Assembly: GCA_903813345.2 (NCBI GenBank)
Contig: CAIIXF020000007.1
Coordinates: 20,941,564-21,005,563, forward strand
Length of the DNA stretch: 64,000 nt
Direction: 5' to 3'
From: Owenia fusiformis
Taxonomy: Eukaryota; Annelida; Polychaeta; Sabellida; Oweniidae
The translations under genes and the position numbers were made by a program. How positions within the stretch are numbered: the first letter of the stretch is position 1; every line of letters begins with the position of its first letter. This document shows, in pieces, positions 35,429 to 47,914 of the stretch. The notes beneath the pieces were generated by a model that worked only from the letters and a program-made list of their open reading frames with translations, was not told the DNA's origin and ran no database searches.

Positions 35429-38400
35429 CTGGAAGAAAAACAGAAAAATTAAAATAAAACTGCCATAATTTGAAAACAAGGAGGGAAACGATCACACATC
35501 TGAAGATGAGTATAACCACTGGTAGTTTCTCAAGACACTTTTCGGAAACACTATTCTGGTAATTTTCTCAATTTGAGTCTAATCAATTTCATTAAATTAG
35601 TACACCGCGTGAGAGATGAGGGACTGCATGAAGCATTATACACCAGGGATTTGATCGCTAGATATTACAAAAATGATGTGTGACACGGATGCAAGTTTCG
35701 TGAAGAAGTGAACGAGAAAACTGACATGTCATATTGGCATGGTCCCCAGGTGTTAAGACGTGAACTACATGTTCTAAACTAGCTCCTTTTCACATGCAAT
35801 AATCTCAGGTTACATCTAAAACACCTCAGTTGTATTCAACTATAGATTGCACTAGCAATTGTGTTGTGTTCCCATTCTAAACTGAACACAATATACTTTG
35901 TTATTCATAGGTTTCTAAACATCTAGTAAATTAAATGAAAACCCAATGTATAAGGTATATTATGTAAATAAGTAATTATGAGCCATAATCGAATGACAAA
36001 AAGTGCTCTATTATGATTTTTAAGCATTCTCATTCAAAAGTAATAATCTTCATGTTTAATACAAAGTAAAATACATTTGGAACAAAAGCACAAACATTTT
36101 ACCTTTATTTTCATTGATAACCATTTAGCAGTTTACACATTACACATGTCAGCATAATTGCATAAAATAACAAATGAGCATCAATATTGCAACAAATGAC
36201 TGAACGTTTTTCAAATTCACTGTATAAAACAGTAGTTGCATTAGTTGGTTAAAATCAAGCTGCCTTGTAATAGCAAGACTTTTGTTCCAAAACAACAAAC
36301 AAACCGATTTACGGAACTACTTTCTTAACCCAAACACCAATCATAAACCAAGAGAGTTAAATGCAGCAAAAACATGAACAATATTTTTTCAGATCATGTT
36401 GTGTTCTCTATATTTTTTATTTAAAACACAGAGAAATCTTTGGACTTTTATGACAGTCCTTACTATTTCTTTCTGTATATTTATTGAAAAAGAAACCTAT
36501 TACCAACATTTCCCTGATACTACTGATGCTGACTTTCACTGTAGATTAGATATCAAGTTCATTTCAAAACAATCATTTCCGGCCTAAGACAATGAATAAT
36601 ATAATAGACATACAATAGCATTGGCAACTGTTACAAGCAATAAAAGCATGAGTTAATGAACTACATGGAACCCTGAGCTCACTGGTCCAGGTTTAGACAT
36701 TCCTCTGACAAGAACCGATCATTTTATTTTAGGTTACATTTCAACAAATCAAGAGAATTAAAGAGCCAATTTTGGTAAAAATTCTCTAATAAGTTTATAT
36801 ATATTGAAAACTACTTTAAAGGGGCGACATGCTCTGATTGAATGAGGAGGGGTTTATCAGAAGTTTAAAGATTGTGTAACAAAATTAATTCAACTCTTTC
36901 CAAGGGTAATTGTACCATAACATGATTGTATTCCAATTCTGCGAACGAACTTTCAATTCATATTTAATTCACAATAAAACCAAAATATGCTGACTTAAAC
37001 ACCAATTTGCTTTACTTCATAAAAACCTACAAAAGAAAACAAACTGAAAGGAGCCAGTTAAACTTGTTATGTTATTAGAGGAATTTTTGATCATCATGTC
37101 CTGAATGGATCAAAGTTTACCTTGATTGGCTACGAAATGTTATTTTCAATAAGTTACTCTGCAATGCCTGCCTATGAATACAAATCACACATTTCTAAAT
37201 TTTATGGACTATGAAGGGCACTCAACAAATTGCAGCGATTCAATGAAATTCTTCAAATCAACTGAATCTTCCTTATTGCTGCACCATCACTTAATATGAG
37301 GGTCCTCTGTACTTGATCAATGGCAATGATTTACTAAAAACATACTGGGAACTTTTCTGAAAATTCCTTTTTTACTTAAAAAATAAAAGAACTCCATGTG
37401 GTGCAATGTTAATAAACTCTTAGCATTTACACATGTTTACCACATATTAAATACTTTTATAATCACCATAAATCGAATTTCCCCAGAAAGATTCTGAAAA
37501 TGTAATCCTGAAGAAAGATTGTGGGAAAACTATTTTTATCAAGATTAGAATACAGTTTGTAGAGTATTCCATAGGCCCTCAAGTCAACATGTACTCCATA
37601 AAGAATAATTGGATGTGTGGAGGGAATTCTAAGTTTAAGAGGCAAGATCTGGGATGAGAATACCTGCATACTGGTGTATAATAAAATACTTTATAAGACC
37701 ATTTTGCACATAGTAAAACATTTGTACATTTAACATTTATTTCAGAGAAAAAATAAGGTGTTCACGAATGAAGTTATGAATTCATAGTGTTTTGCTCTAT
37801 TTTTCATTGAAACGGTTGAATCTGCAACAGCTGAAAACAACCCATTTATTCAAAATATAATTTCAATAAAATTTGCCCATAGTGAATATTAGATCATCAT
37901 TTGCCAAAACAACTTTTTTCATGGTAACAATATCAAATCAACTATAATCTTTCAACATCTTTAATTCTGGACTTTTTGTTCACTTAGGTTTCTAATTTGG
38001 TTCATATAGTTGGAATGACAATGAGATATAATAAGATTTTCTATCCCCGAGTCGCCCATGGATTAAATTAAACGATAGTTAACAAGACGTCTGAAACAGT
38101 CCAGAATGCTATTAAGCCGAAGTAGAAGAAGAATCACCCAAACCTCTACCATCAAACTCAAATCACAAATTACAAACTTCCTCATGAAAAAGTACAAAAA
38201 GTATGACACAATAAATGAATTTGTAAAATGTGATTTTTATTCAAAGAGGAATTTATGTGTAAATTCATTAAATCCAATGCCTGAATAACTCGGAGAAATA
38301 GCAGAAAATTTCCTATCAAATTATTTGGAAGGTTAGCTTAGTTCCCTATATCCAGTTAATTCGCTATGGAGCAGATATGACAGAATAATGCTTAACTAAG

Positions 38401-39024
38401 GTCTCAGTGGTGGAAATGAAATCAATTTGGCCTAATCGTTAAATTTAAAGCGGCCAAGTTAATCTCCCTAAACGCTTGTTTTATATGATCGTTTTTATGA
38501 AGCATTTATTCAATCTGAGAATTATAGCCAATAAACATTATATACAACGTCCCTTGGTACGATATAATGGTCAAATTACAGTCCATAAAATGTGCTTTAA
38601 ACTGATGCCAGGAATATAAACCGTATTATTGGGATGAAATCCTGAGCCATTTTGATATCAATATGAGAAATAAAAAATTGCAATAATAAATGTGAATAAC
38701 AGAATTTATCCTCAAGTGGTAATACCCAACAAGAATATACCAAATTTAATCCGAAACAAAAGCCAATCCACTATGATACAATATACCTTGACCTTAAAGT
38801 ATGCATAGCTCCCATTTTTATAATATCTGATAAGTTTCGACTGATTCATTTAGCAAAAAGAACACGCTGGGTATCTATAGCATTTTAACAGCCAATACAG
38901 AAACAGTATACAAAATCTGACATTTACAGAGTAACGTCCATTTTTATAAATCTAAATCTGATACACACAACTAGAAATCCATTTAAATTAGAGTCAGTAA
39001 TGGAATCAACCTCTATCATATTAC

Positions 39025-39085
39025 CTGAACTCTCAATATCTGAGATATCATCATATTCAGTGCTTTTCAACATTTCCTTCCTCAT
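39025..39085 (-). CDS. Candidate alternative first exon (MRKEMLKST...)
   Basis: A 20-codon frame starts at 39085 directly after an in-frame TGA two codons upstream and ends TTCAG|GTAATA in phase 1, the phase needed by the exon at 35428. The peptide is MRKEMLKSTEYDDISDIESS, acidic in its second half. Spliced on, it would read ...IESSDKNDPYRYPP. The T at -3 makes a poor start context and the donor is not ideal. No homologue is recalled. It may be an alternative 5' end of the E-protein gene or a chance open frame. Confidence 0.4.
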
Positions 39086-41623
39086 GTATCAACAATATAG
39101 AGTTGTCTAGGCGTTATTATTAACAAGCTATGTTACATCTTTAGCTTTCCATTGGTAGCATTCACTTGCCTTTCTATCTGTGCATTCAATTTCAACTCAG
39201 TTACTCTATCTGTTTCCTTCCATCACATGTATTTTTTAATATGAAACAATATTTGCAAATGTCAAATATTCACACAAAAACTAATATACTGTAGTATTAT
39301 CTGTGTTGAAATCATATCATAATAATATATGAGGCCAAGCACATTCAGTTGTCTTTTTGTCTATTACACAGCTGATAAAGCAAAAATAAAATATTCATTG
39401 AGACAATTTTAAAATCTAGGATATAAAAACAGTTTATCTTATACAATAGCAAACACTCATCAAAGCAATGCTTAACTTTGAAAAAACTGGAGTTGAGATT
39501 TCCAAAAGGAAAATATCTATTTACGCAAAGGTGAAACAAATATTTAACTTAAACAGCCTTTTAGAGATATATTCTGCAGTATCTACTATTGTTGCATGTA
39601 ACAGCTTGAAGAGTGGCAATCCAGCAATAACATCGGACAGATTCAAACTCATCATTTCAATAAACTTGTTAAAATCAATTTAATTTCACATCCGAGGCCA
39701 ATGAATGTACTGTTAACTGTGGAAATGTCGTAAGCCAATGAGAAATAACTACAACAGCTAAAGATTAGATTTGATTTTGATCATGGAAAATTTGGATTGT
39801 TTTCCGTATGTACCATAAATGCTATATTAATCAAAGTATTTTCATCTGTTTAATAGTCTAGATGCGAGTAAAAATAATCTTGATTTACGTCATTAGAACA
39901 CCTAGAAATGTGGTTTTGAAAAGAGTTTATCAACTTTGAAAATTTAATTTTCTTTGAAAAAGTGACTTCTAGGTCGGGGAGATTCCCCACAGACCCCATG
40001 TTGTAAAACCACAAAAAGTGAAGTATCTTTTCTTGTGTTGGGCAGATAATATTTTCTTTCACTGGACATATTTTAATTTGTATAACTATCACATACATAA
40101 GGGTAATGTGAAAAGTGAACCACTAAAACTGATGAACATTCAAGTTTAAGGGAATTTTGTAATACCCTGCCATGTTATTTCCCCCGAATCAGCCACCTGG
40201 TGGCGAAACTGGTAACTACCTGTAGAATACAACTTGCCCTATCTGAATCACAATGCTCATGTTTCATAAGAAAAAACAATTAAAAAATTAAATTGGAATA
40301 AATTTGAACTATTGCTTGAATAAAATGTATTTCCATTTTGAAAAATGTTGAACAAGTTATTAGTTAATCAGCAACATTATTTCCTCTGTTTGGGCTAACT
40401 TAACAAGAAAAATACTTTGCCAACTTTAAAGATTGCTCAAATTTCTCAAATGTAATGATTTAAAATTCCATATTTCTATTTCATCTTATTGAAATCAATA
40501 AACAATATTTGAACTGCTTTTTGTACATAAAACCCACTTATAAGAAATTGACAACTTAAAAAACATAAAAAGCAAAACTTAATGTCTGTAAACACTCAAA
40601 AGTGAAGTATTTGATGAACATGTTATAGTGTTCATAAATGTAAATAGAGTGGCTATAGCACAATTGTGATGTCATTGTAAATAAAGGGTGAGCGAAACAA
40701 TGGAAGGGTGCCACAACAATGTCCTTTAACCTGCTGATTTAACATAACTTCACCTTTTAGGTATGAAGTCACTCAAATTCTACATACTAAACAAATACAC
40801 ATATTATACCAACTCTCGGTCTTCTAACATTTATATATTGATGGTTTTATATTACATGTACCCTTTGTCCTCCCTCAAAAAATCAAATTTCAAAAATATT
40901 TCCTTGACTTTAATTTCCAGACTTGTGAAATCAAAAGTGAAAGGCAAAACAAGTCTTATAAGAAGGATTACCTTTTTAAATATCAAACTTCTAATATGGA
41001 TACAAAAAGATAAAACAGGTATCTTTATAAAGGTACCATCATGACAAATAAATTATTACATTTAAATGAAAGCCTAGTAATAGCTTAATACTTCACCCAT
41101 TAAAATAAGAAGAGCTCTTAATAACCCTTTTCAAGAGAGATCACTTAAAGGGACCCAACACCATGGTCACATGATCAGTCGTGTGGAGGTAAGCTCCCAG
41201 TTGAAATAAAATCACTGTCCTCCTTTGGTTTCTGTGAAAAGTAGCTAATACCCTCATGTATTGGTCAGTTTGTGTGTCACACGACTAATCCCCACCATAT
41301 GCTTCATTCAACATATTTTATGCTATTGAGCTGCATATATAAACAGTACTTTGCAACTAAGGTCATACAGTATACTTACCCCTTGCAAATTGTAATTTAT
41401 TGAATTCACAGTAAACCCATCAATTTTTAAGAAAACAAAGAATATTGTTCTCATGGATCTATTATTTATGTGAGACTAACTATGAAAATATAAATATGAA
41501 ATAATATGTTAGCTTGAAGTCATATATAAGATGAAAATATATGTTCATGCATTTGCATTTTTCCAAAGGGAATATTCCCATGTAAGTAAATACAGGTGCA
41601 ATATATAATTTATATGTATATCT

Positions 41624-41821
41624 ATGTCATCTGTCTATACATGCGCGTATAGCCTAGTGTTACATGTGAACAAGATGGTTCTGGAAAGAAATGAGCGTGG
41701 CAGATTTGCTAAAATGCCACATACACCACAAAAGCAAGACCAATTTGAAAAGAAGTTCATTATTCTCAAGGGTACACTTCAAGTGAAAGCTACATTGCTA
41801 CAGGGTGGCCTATCATTCTGA
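41624..41821 (+). CDS. Short plus-strand reading frame, uncertain
   Basis: A 65-codon frame whose middle, from Met-18 (MVLERNERGRFAKMPHTPQK), is charged and looks more protein-like than the AT-driven frames around it. No family is recognised. It lies antisense within intron 3 of the E-protein gene, 0.7 kb before another such frame. It could be part of a small nested gene, an old transposon fragment, or chance. Confidence 0.2.
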   Translation: MSSVYTCAYSLVLHVNKMVLERNERGRFAKMPHTPQKQDQFEKKFIILKGTLQVKATLLQGGLSF

Positions 41822-42562
41822 GACAAATGTATTATCCAACGATTGTGATTTTCGAAGCTAAAATATGATATCTTGAGCAGATGGAAATACATTCCCATGA
41901 GATATGTATATATAGTCAAAAGTGATAACTATTTATTGAGTGTAATGAAATGTATCCTTCGCTAACTGCTTTTGTTTGAGATAATTATCATGAAATGTTT
42001 TTAAATCAATTTTTATGTGTGTCATTGATCCTAATCCACCCTGTAGTCTGGTGTTTGTAGAGCATTGCGACTCGTACAACTTATTCTCACAAATATCAAA
42101 CCTCATTTACTAATTAATTTTTTGTGTGAATATGAAGAGTCCAAGCATTGCTTTTTTATATTTATTGTATAGCTATATTTAGCCTTGATATCCATGATTT
42201 TTTAAAACAAAATCTCACCGTTAGATTTCGGGCTATTCATGTTTACTCATTTGTCTAATTGGAAAACAATGCAAATCTCATTTTTTCAAAGGAAAAAAAT
42301 TGAAATTCTAAGACGGTGAAAAATCATTAAAAAATACACAGATTCAGAATCCGGCAAGCATTTTCCCTTATTCCTCTCCGTTAAGAAGTTTTGCAAGGTG
42401 TTGGATTCCTTTAACTCTTCATATTTCAAATAAACCTTTGAACTCACAGAGCAAATCAGAGTCATTCATCTTTCATTGGGTATTCCAGAAACATTTATAT
42501 ATGTTAATATATATAAACATGGCTTTATACTATTCTCTGATTTTTGAATTCTAAACTGCAAA

Positions 42563-42757
42563 ATGATTGATGCTAATCAGAGGTTAGTTATTAGCCATGA
42601 TCTCAGGGTAGCTCTCGATCAACAAGATCCAAAAAAGATAAGACTTTTTGAAAGGAAACTCCAGACAAGAAAACTCTCAAAAGAGAATGAAGAGTTCAAG
42701 ACATTGAATTATTCTACTGATTCTGACGATTATGCTGGTTTTACTTTTTACAGGTAA
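42563..42757 (+). CDS. Candidate small gene or first exon, antisense in intron 3
   Basis: ATG in a favourable context (AAAATGA) follows an in-frame TGA six codons upstream. The 64-residue product is highly charged: it starts MIDANQRLVISHDLRVALD, has a Lys/Arg/Glu-rich middle (KKIRLFERKLQTRKLSKE), and ends with an acidic STDSDDY segment. A possible donor, TACAG|GTAACG, overlaps the last codons, so it may be a first exon. An AT-rich TATATATAAA-like stretch lies about 60 bp upstream. No homologue is recognised. Confidence 0.35.
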   Translation: MIDANQRLVISHDLRVALDQQDPKKIRLFERKLQTRKLSKENEEFKTLNYSTDSDDYAGFTFYR

Positions 42758-43814
42758 CGTAACCATAGAAACCAGCTTATATTCAACGTGATGTTAATAA
42801 GATGAGGGGAAAAAGGTCAGAATAAAAACTACTCATGTTAAATTTTCCTTCCTCAGGCTACAACTTAATGGAGTTTTTATTACGAGTGCAACTTTGGCAA
42901 GACTGCAGAACAGAGTAACTTCTGATTGGTTGAGAGAGTTTGACCTCTGACCCCTTTTAAAGAAATCCACTGAACCTTCCAGGACCATACTCAACAATCA
43001 ACATCTAATTCTTCTATTCCCGTCACATTTTGTTTACGAGATAAATTAGTGTAACTCACAAAGAACAAATCAATTCATTATACAAAATTTTTCATATTTT
43101 CACCAACTCAACTACTGGTCTTGGGCTGCTTCCCTCAATCTACAGTGTCCTAAAAACACAATTGATGAAATCGCCAGTGTTCAATAAATGGGAGTATGCA
43201 ATGCACATTAAGAAACATTCGCTGTTTATAAGTTATTTACGTGATTTACAAGATAGTATAAATCAGCATAAACAGGTAAAAGATCACTCGACTTGCAATA
43301 AATCTTAACGCAGGTGTTTTTAGCCGGCAAATACACATGAACAATTGAAAATACATCATTGATTCTGTGAGTGAAGGTTCTGCCTCAAGCCAGTAGTTAT
43401 GGAATCCACACAGAGATTAACTTTAATAACTTCTCCAGTTTTATACCAACACAATATCACTCATCTGGGTTCTACACTGTAGCTATATAATTCAGGTGTA
43501 GAGTTATTTCTGTATCATTCTTGAAACTTATATTATTCACTAATGCATATTACACTATGATATAATGTTTAATAGTTCTCTACTCAGTTATATTGAATAT
43601 GTCATGTGATTAGCCCTACCTAGCTTGAATTAATATTTAACAAACACAAACGATGAGGATCATGATGACAATCGAAGGTCCAGGGGGATTTCATGAGCTG
43701 GGACAATGATGCCCCATCTTGAATTATGATTGTCTTGATTTTTAAAGCAAGCCAAAGAGAGTTCAATATAGAGAGACATTGTGCATTGAATACACAAATT
43801 CAGGGTTCACTTAC

Positions 43815-43914
43815 TCATTAAAGCAGGCATGTCACCATTCTGTCCCGTAGCAAAGGGATGCTGCATGTCATTGAGCTGGCCATTGAAGCTTTGTGTCCCA
43901 CCTCCCTCAATATA
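43815..43914 (-). CDS. TCF3/4/12: E-protein exon 3
   Basis: Encodes residues 438-470 plus one base, with acceptor TTTTCAG and donor A|GTAAGT. Only the phase-0 reading is open; both others contain stops. The peptide starts YIEGGGTQSFNGQLNDMQ and is rich in Gly, Gln and Met. It occupies the place of the poorly conserved vertebrate segment that contains HLNDSR/LSPPF. The codon at the next junction reads Asn in the long form. Confidence 0.8.
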
Positions 43915-44464
43915 CTGAAAATGAAATCACCAAAACTACACCAAGACCCTATGTTGGCCTGCTCCATTCACTCACACATAGGTTTACAATGGAGGAGGAG
44001 AGACTGTCAGAATTGATGAAATATTAATACTTACAGGGAAAAATCAGATTTAGTGTCTTGTAACAAATAAATCTATTATGTTTAGCAGCAAACTATCACA
44101 AATACAAATTGCAAGGGACTTCACCATCAGAACCTATATGGAAACCACGAAGAATATTCTTGCTAATAATGCATGTCATAATCTTAATTGTTAAATGCTT
44201 GTGATATAGTAATATTTCCAAAAATAAAATTACATGTAAGTAAACATATAAATGAATTCAGTAATAGATATATGTAGTACATGAAGCATTAATTTCAAAG
44301 CTGTTGCGTTATCTTGCTGCCATTCTACATTAATTAATTCACTTAATTTACACTAAATTTGAAGCTGTCAATCATTAGATCAAATAATAAGATACAAACC
44401 TCTCTTTTCTATTAGATTTAAACTCATATGGTTATAGGACAAAAAAACATATTTTGCTTTTTAT

Positions 44465-44919
44465 TAGGTATAGATCTGGTCTGATAGTTTGGTCTAGTTT
44501 TGTTATGGGGTATATAACTTACCCTTACCCTAGAGTCAGTCTGTAAGTGTGGAATAGCTTAGTATATTATACTTACTCTGAAGCTGGTATGGTTATTTGG
44601 ACTAGCTTAGGATTACATACTTTTGGAGAGCTGGTCTGAGAGTTTGAACTAGTTGAGGATTATATACTTACTCTAGAGCTGGTCTGATAGTTTAGACTAG
44701 CTTGGGACTTCTGGAGAGCTGGTCTGAGAGTTTGAACTAGCTTGGGACTTCTAGAGAGCTGGTTTGAGAGTTTGAACTAGCTAAGTACTTCTTGAAGGCT
44801 GGTTTGAGAGTTTGAACTAGCTTGGGACTTCTGGAGAGCTGGTTTGAGAGTTTGAACTAGCTTGGGACTTCTGGAGAGCTGGTTTGAGAGTTTGAACTAG
44901 TCAAGGATTATATACTTAC
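44465..44919. repeat. Minisatellite derived from the 3' end of exon 2
   Basis: About ten units. Five central 40-bp units read CTTGGGACTTCTGGAGAGCT then GGTTTGAGAGTTTGAACTAG. Flanking longer units read ATATACTTACTCTAGAGCTG followed by GTCTGATAGTTT, which is the complement of the last exon bases plus donor. The array abuts exon 2 on its intron side. Extra donor copies (GTAAGTATA on the minus strand) occur at 44671 and 44576. Confidence 0.9.
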
Positions 44920-44987
44920 TCTAGAGCTGGTCTGATAGTTTGGACTAGTTTGGTTATTGGACTCCCAAGTATTCCCATTATCCAGTG
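44920..44987 (-). CDS. TCF3/4/12: E-protein exon 2 (SWG/SPNY-like block)
   Basis: Encodes residues 415-437, phase 1 to phase 0, between a TTTGCAG acceptor and an A|GTAAGT donor. The peptide contains GNTWESNNQTSPNYQTSSR. This resembles the vertebrate TCF4/TCF12 stretch with SWG, PSPS and SSR in the same order, between AD1 and the central region. The 3' 40 bases and the donor have been copied into an adjoining minisatellite (44465-44919), so this splice donor sits beside near-identical decoys. Confidence 0.8.
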
Positions 44988-47351
44988 CTGCAAATACAAA
45001 AATAAGACACAATAAATGATCAGCTGTACAAATATACATCCGCGAAACTACATCAGAACATTATGACTGCTGTGTTATAATATGTGTGATGAGAAGAAAA
45101 GGGCCACATATAATTTAACTAATCAACAATTCAACAAGTCATTCTTAATACGATCAAAAGCATGCAGTATTATTTATATTAAATATATTCAACATAAGTA
45201 TATAAATTTTCAAACAAAATGACAAGATAAAAATACGGGTAATGTTTAATGTCATGTCTCAAGTTGATTCCATGTTGTTACAATTTCACTGTAAACATAT
45301 CCACATGAGATACTATAATATAAGGAAACACTGCACTTATTAGCCCCTATAATCCCAGGAATTAATTACAGTACAAAGTTAATCACGGATCAAGTAGACA
45401 TGCTCGCTCTTTTATGAGTTATTCCACCAAATAGGTACCCTTTAAAAGAGTATCTACACCCTCAATATCACATATGCTAGTCAGAGGACATTATAGTAGC
45501 TAATGCTAATGAGGTCAGGGTAAACAAGGCATAAACATGCAAAATGTCAACCACCTGCCATTTGTTGCAGACAGCAACAGCTGAATACCAAACACCAACC
45601 ACCATCCACAAAATGGTTGAAGACTATAACAATATGTCATCACTTGTGGTGGTGACATAAAAACTTTATTTTCATTATGGCCCTTTTCTGTCTTTATCAT
45701 TTCATTCTTGTCTTGGAGACTTTACATAATGAATCTCTGGTAATGGGTTGTATTTATATACTCCTATGATTCAACTTAATAAATCATCATTTTGACTTTA
45801 ATATGTGTTTGTTCCGGATTATTATATCAATAGTTTCTATTGTTTTAGCTATACATCACTAGCGTAATAACTATTATAAACAAATTCATGAATATTATTA
45901 TTTTTATATTAAACGTTTGTTGATTCAGGCAGTGTCTGCAAACATTCCGATCTTTTATTGAATATATAGAATTATGTCAAGGTTAATCTTCAACCAAATG
46001 GAAATATAGCACATAGCACAACATACATGTATATACATGTATTATATAATAACCACTGATTTTAGGTAACTCTTTAAATGATACGCATCCATTAGGAAAA
46101 TCTTTAATTGATACACATCAATGTTGAATTGATACAAGTTCAGTATATTATTCATTCTCCTACATCAGTTTGATTTCAATCCTGAAAACTCCATACCCAT
46201 TCTTCAATAAATTCAAGACGCATCATTACCTAAACCGGATAACATAAAAATAAAAATATGATATTTTACAAGAAATGAAGTTGACAAATAGAATTTCCAA
46301 TTTTAGATTCAAATGCATATAGAAGGCATATAAGATCATGAAGACCAACAAAGAAGGCTCATTAGTTTTGAAGATGAGTACCTAAGCTAATATTTCCGTT
46401 GAAGTTATTTCCGGAAAGTCTATCCAAGAAAAGTATTTGCTTAGCTTAATGACACAAAAATCAATGATCTTACGATAAACTTGAATATATGCCTATGGCA
46501 CAAAATAAAGGGGTTTAATGCAGCGTGGATTACTCTAATTGAAAGGTAAATGTTCACCATTGGATTAATTGATTGCTCAAATAAACCTGGACTTTCTAGT
46601 ATTTTGTCGTATCAATTACCCAATAGGCTTGAAATATTGTCAATATAAGCAAAGATATTACAAATATTAACTTTGTACTTAATTATTTTCCTTTTGTTAA
46701 GTACTAAATACAGTGATAAAGGTGGATATATGTCAAGGTGTTACCACAATAATTTTTCCAGTAAAATAAATAAGCTTGTTCAATATTGAACCCACACATT
46801 TTATTTTAATTAGTCAATAGCAGAAGTGTTTCCAATGATAAGAAAAAAAATTCAAAAACATTAATTAATATAGGGCCTCTTTGTAAGTTTCAACAGTGGC
46901 AGAAAAACAAAGATCATTTTGCAGAGTTTATTAAATTAGATGGGGTTAAAGCACTGCTATACAAAAAATATAAAAAGCAAATAACAGTAACTCAAAAGTG
47001 TTAACTCCAGATAACCATGATATAGCATGTGAAGATGATATTACTCACAATCCAAGATGAAACATTGAACATGATAAGTGATAGCCTCAAGCAGATTGAT
47101 ACAACCAAAGCACAAGAAAGCTACACTGAACATGAAAGTTAAAGTTATCCATTAAATGCCTTTCCAAGTTTCCATTAAGTCAAGTGTGAAGTAACTCTCA
47201 TCAGGTGAAAGCTAAAGCTGAGATAAGATGAAACTATAAGGCTCATCACCTTCATCCAGACTTGTAGTTTACAACTCTGATTTATGGCATTCTATGAAAA
47301 TTGCCCCTTGTATACAAGCTAAAGCTCTGTAACTTGTCCAATTTCATAATA

Positions 47352-47914
47352 CACCCTATGCTTAGTGAGCGGACCTAATTTCAAGGGTGATGGTAAAGAC
47401 GAGGCATGGCGCCCAAACCTGGCCTGTAACTAGGTGCACTGATGCTTTCTTCGCAAATTACATCGCCATTGCTCGTCATCGAAATTCTGATCGCCGAATA
47501 GACACTCTAGTAAACATTCATTTTGCATTGGATGTACATAACTAGAGACCGCCTTATTTCGCATATATGAAAAAATAAAACATATCTAGGTACATATATC
47601 TTTATATGTGACATCGATCAGGAATTATTGACATATTGACAATATTAGGTTGTAATTTCTTGCGGTAAATTCAAATTGTATCTTTAAACGACTGTTTCAT
47701 CTTAACTATTCGTTTTATTGGATGTAAAACAAACGGTATGCATAGTTTAACATCTTTCACTTCTAAAACAGCATAAAATATCACAATATCATCACCTTAT
47801 GCTGCAATAATACGACTTAAAAGATTATGGTACTAATATTTTTTGGTTTTTGGGCGCCCTGCCTCGTCTTTACCACCACCCTTGAAATTAGCTCCGCTCA
47901 CTAAGCATAGGGTG
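47352..47914. mobile_element. 563-bp MITE, 66-bp TIRs, TA target duplication
   Basis: 47352-47417 is repeated inverted at 47849-47914 with about three mismatches. Ends are CACCCTATGCTTAGTGAGCG and its complement. TA flanks both sides (47350-47351 and 47915-47916), the target preference of Tc1/mariner-type and some other transposases. No reading frame of note, so non-autonomous. Confidence 0.85.

Larger units (their letters stand above)
35429..43814 (-). other. Intron 3 (8.4 kb)
   Basis: Contains the candidate first exon at 39025-39085 and two plus-strand coding-like frames near 41.6 and 42.6 kb. Otherwise AT-rich without recognisable elements. Confidence 0.6.

Noticed and set aside
36103-36124. 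Possible first exon MVINENK ending AAAG|GTAAAA, phase 1
   Set aside because: Seven codons, T at -3 and a non-ideal donor.
41385-41440. Strong minus-strand donor GGG|GTAAGTATA
   Set aside because: No acceptor or usable ATG in the phase needed by the next exon; probably an unused donor-like site.
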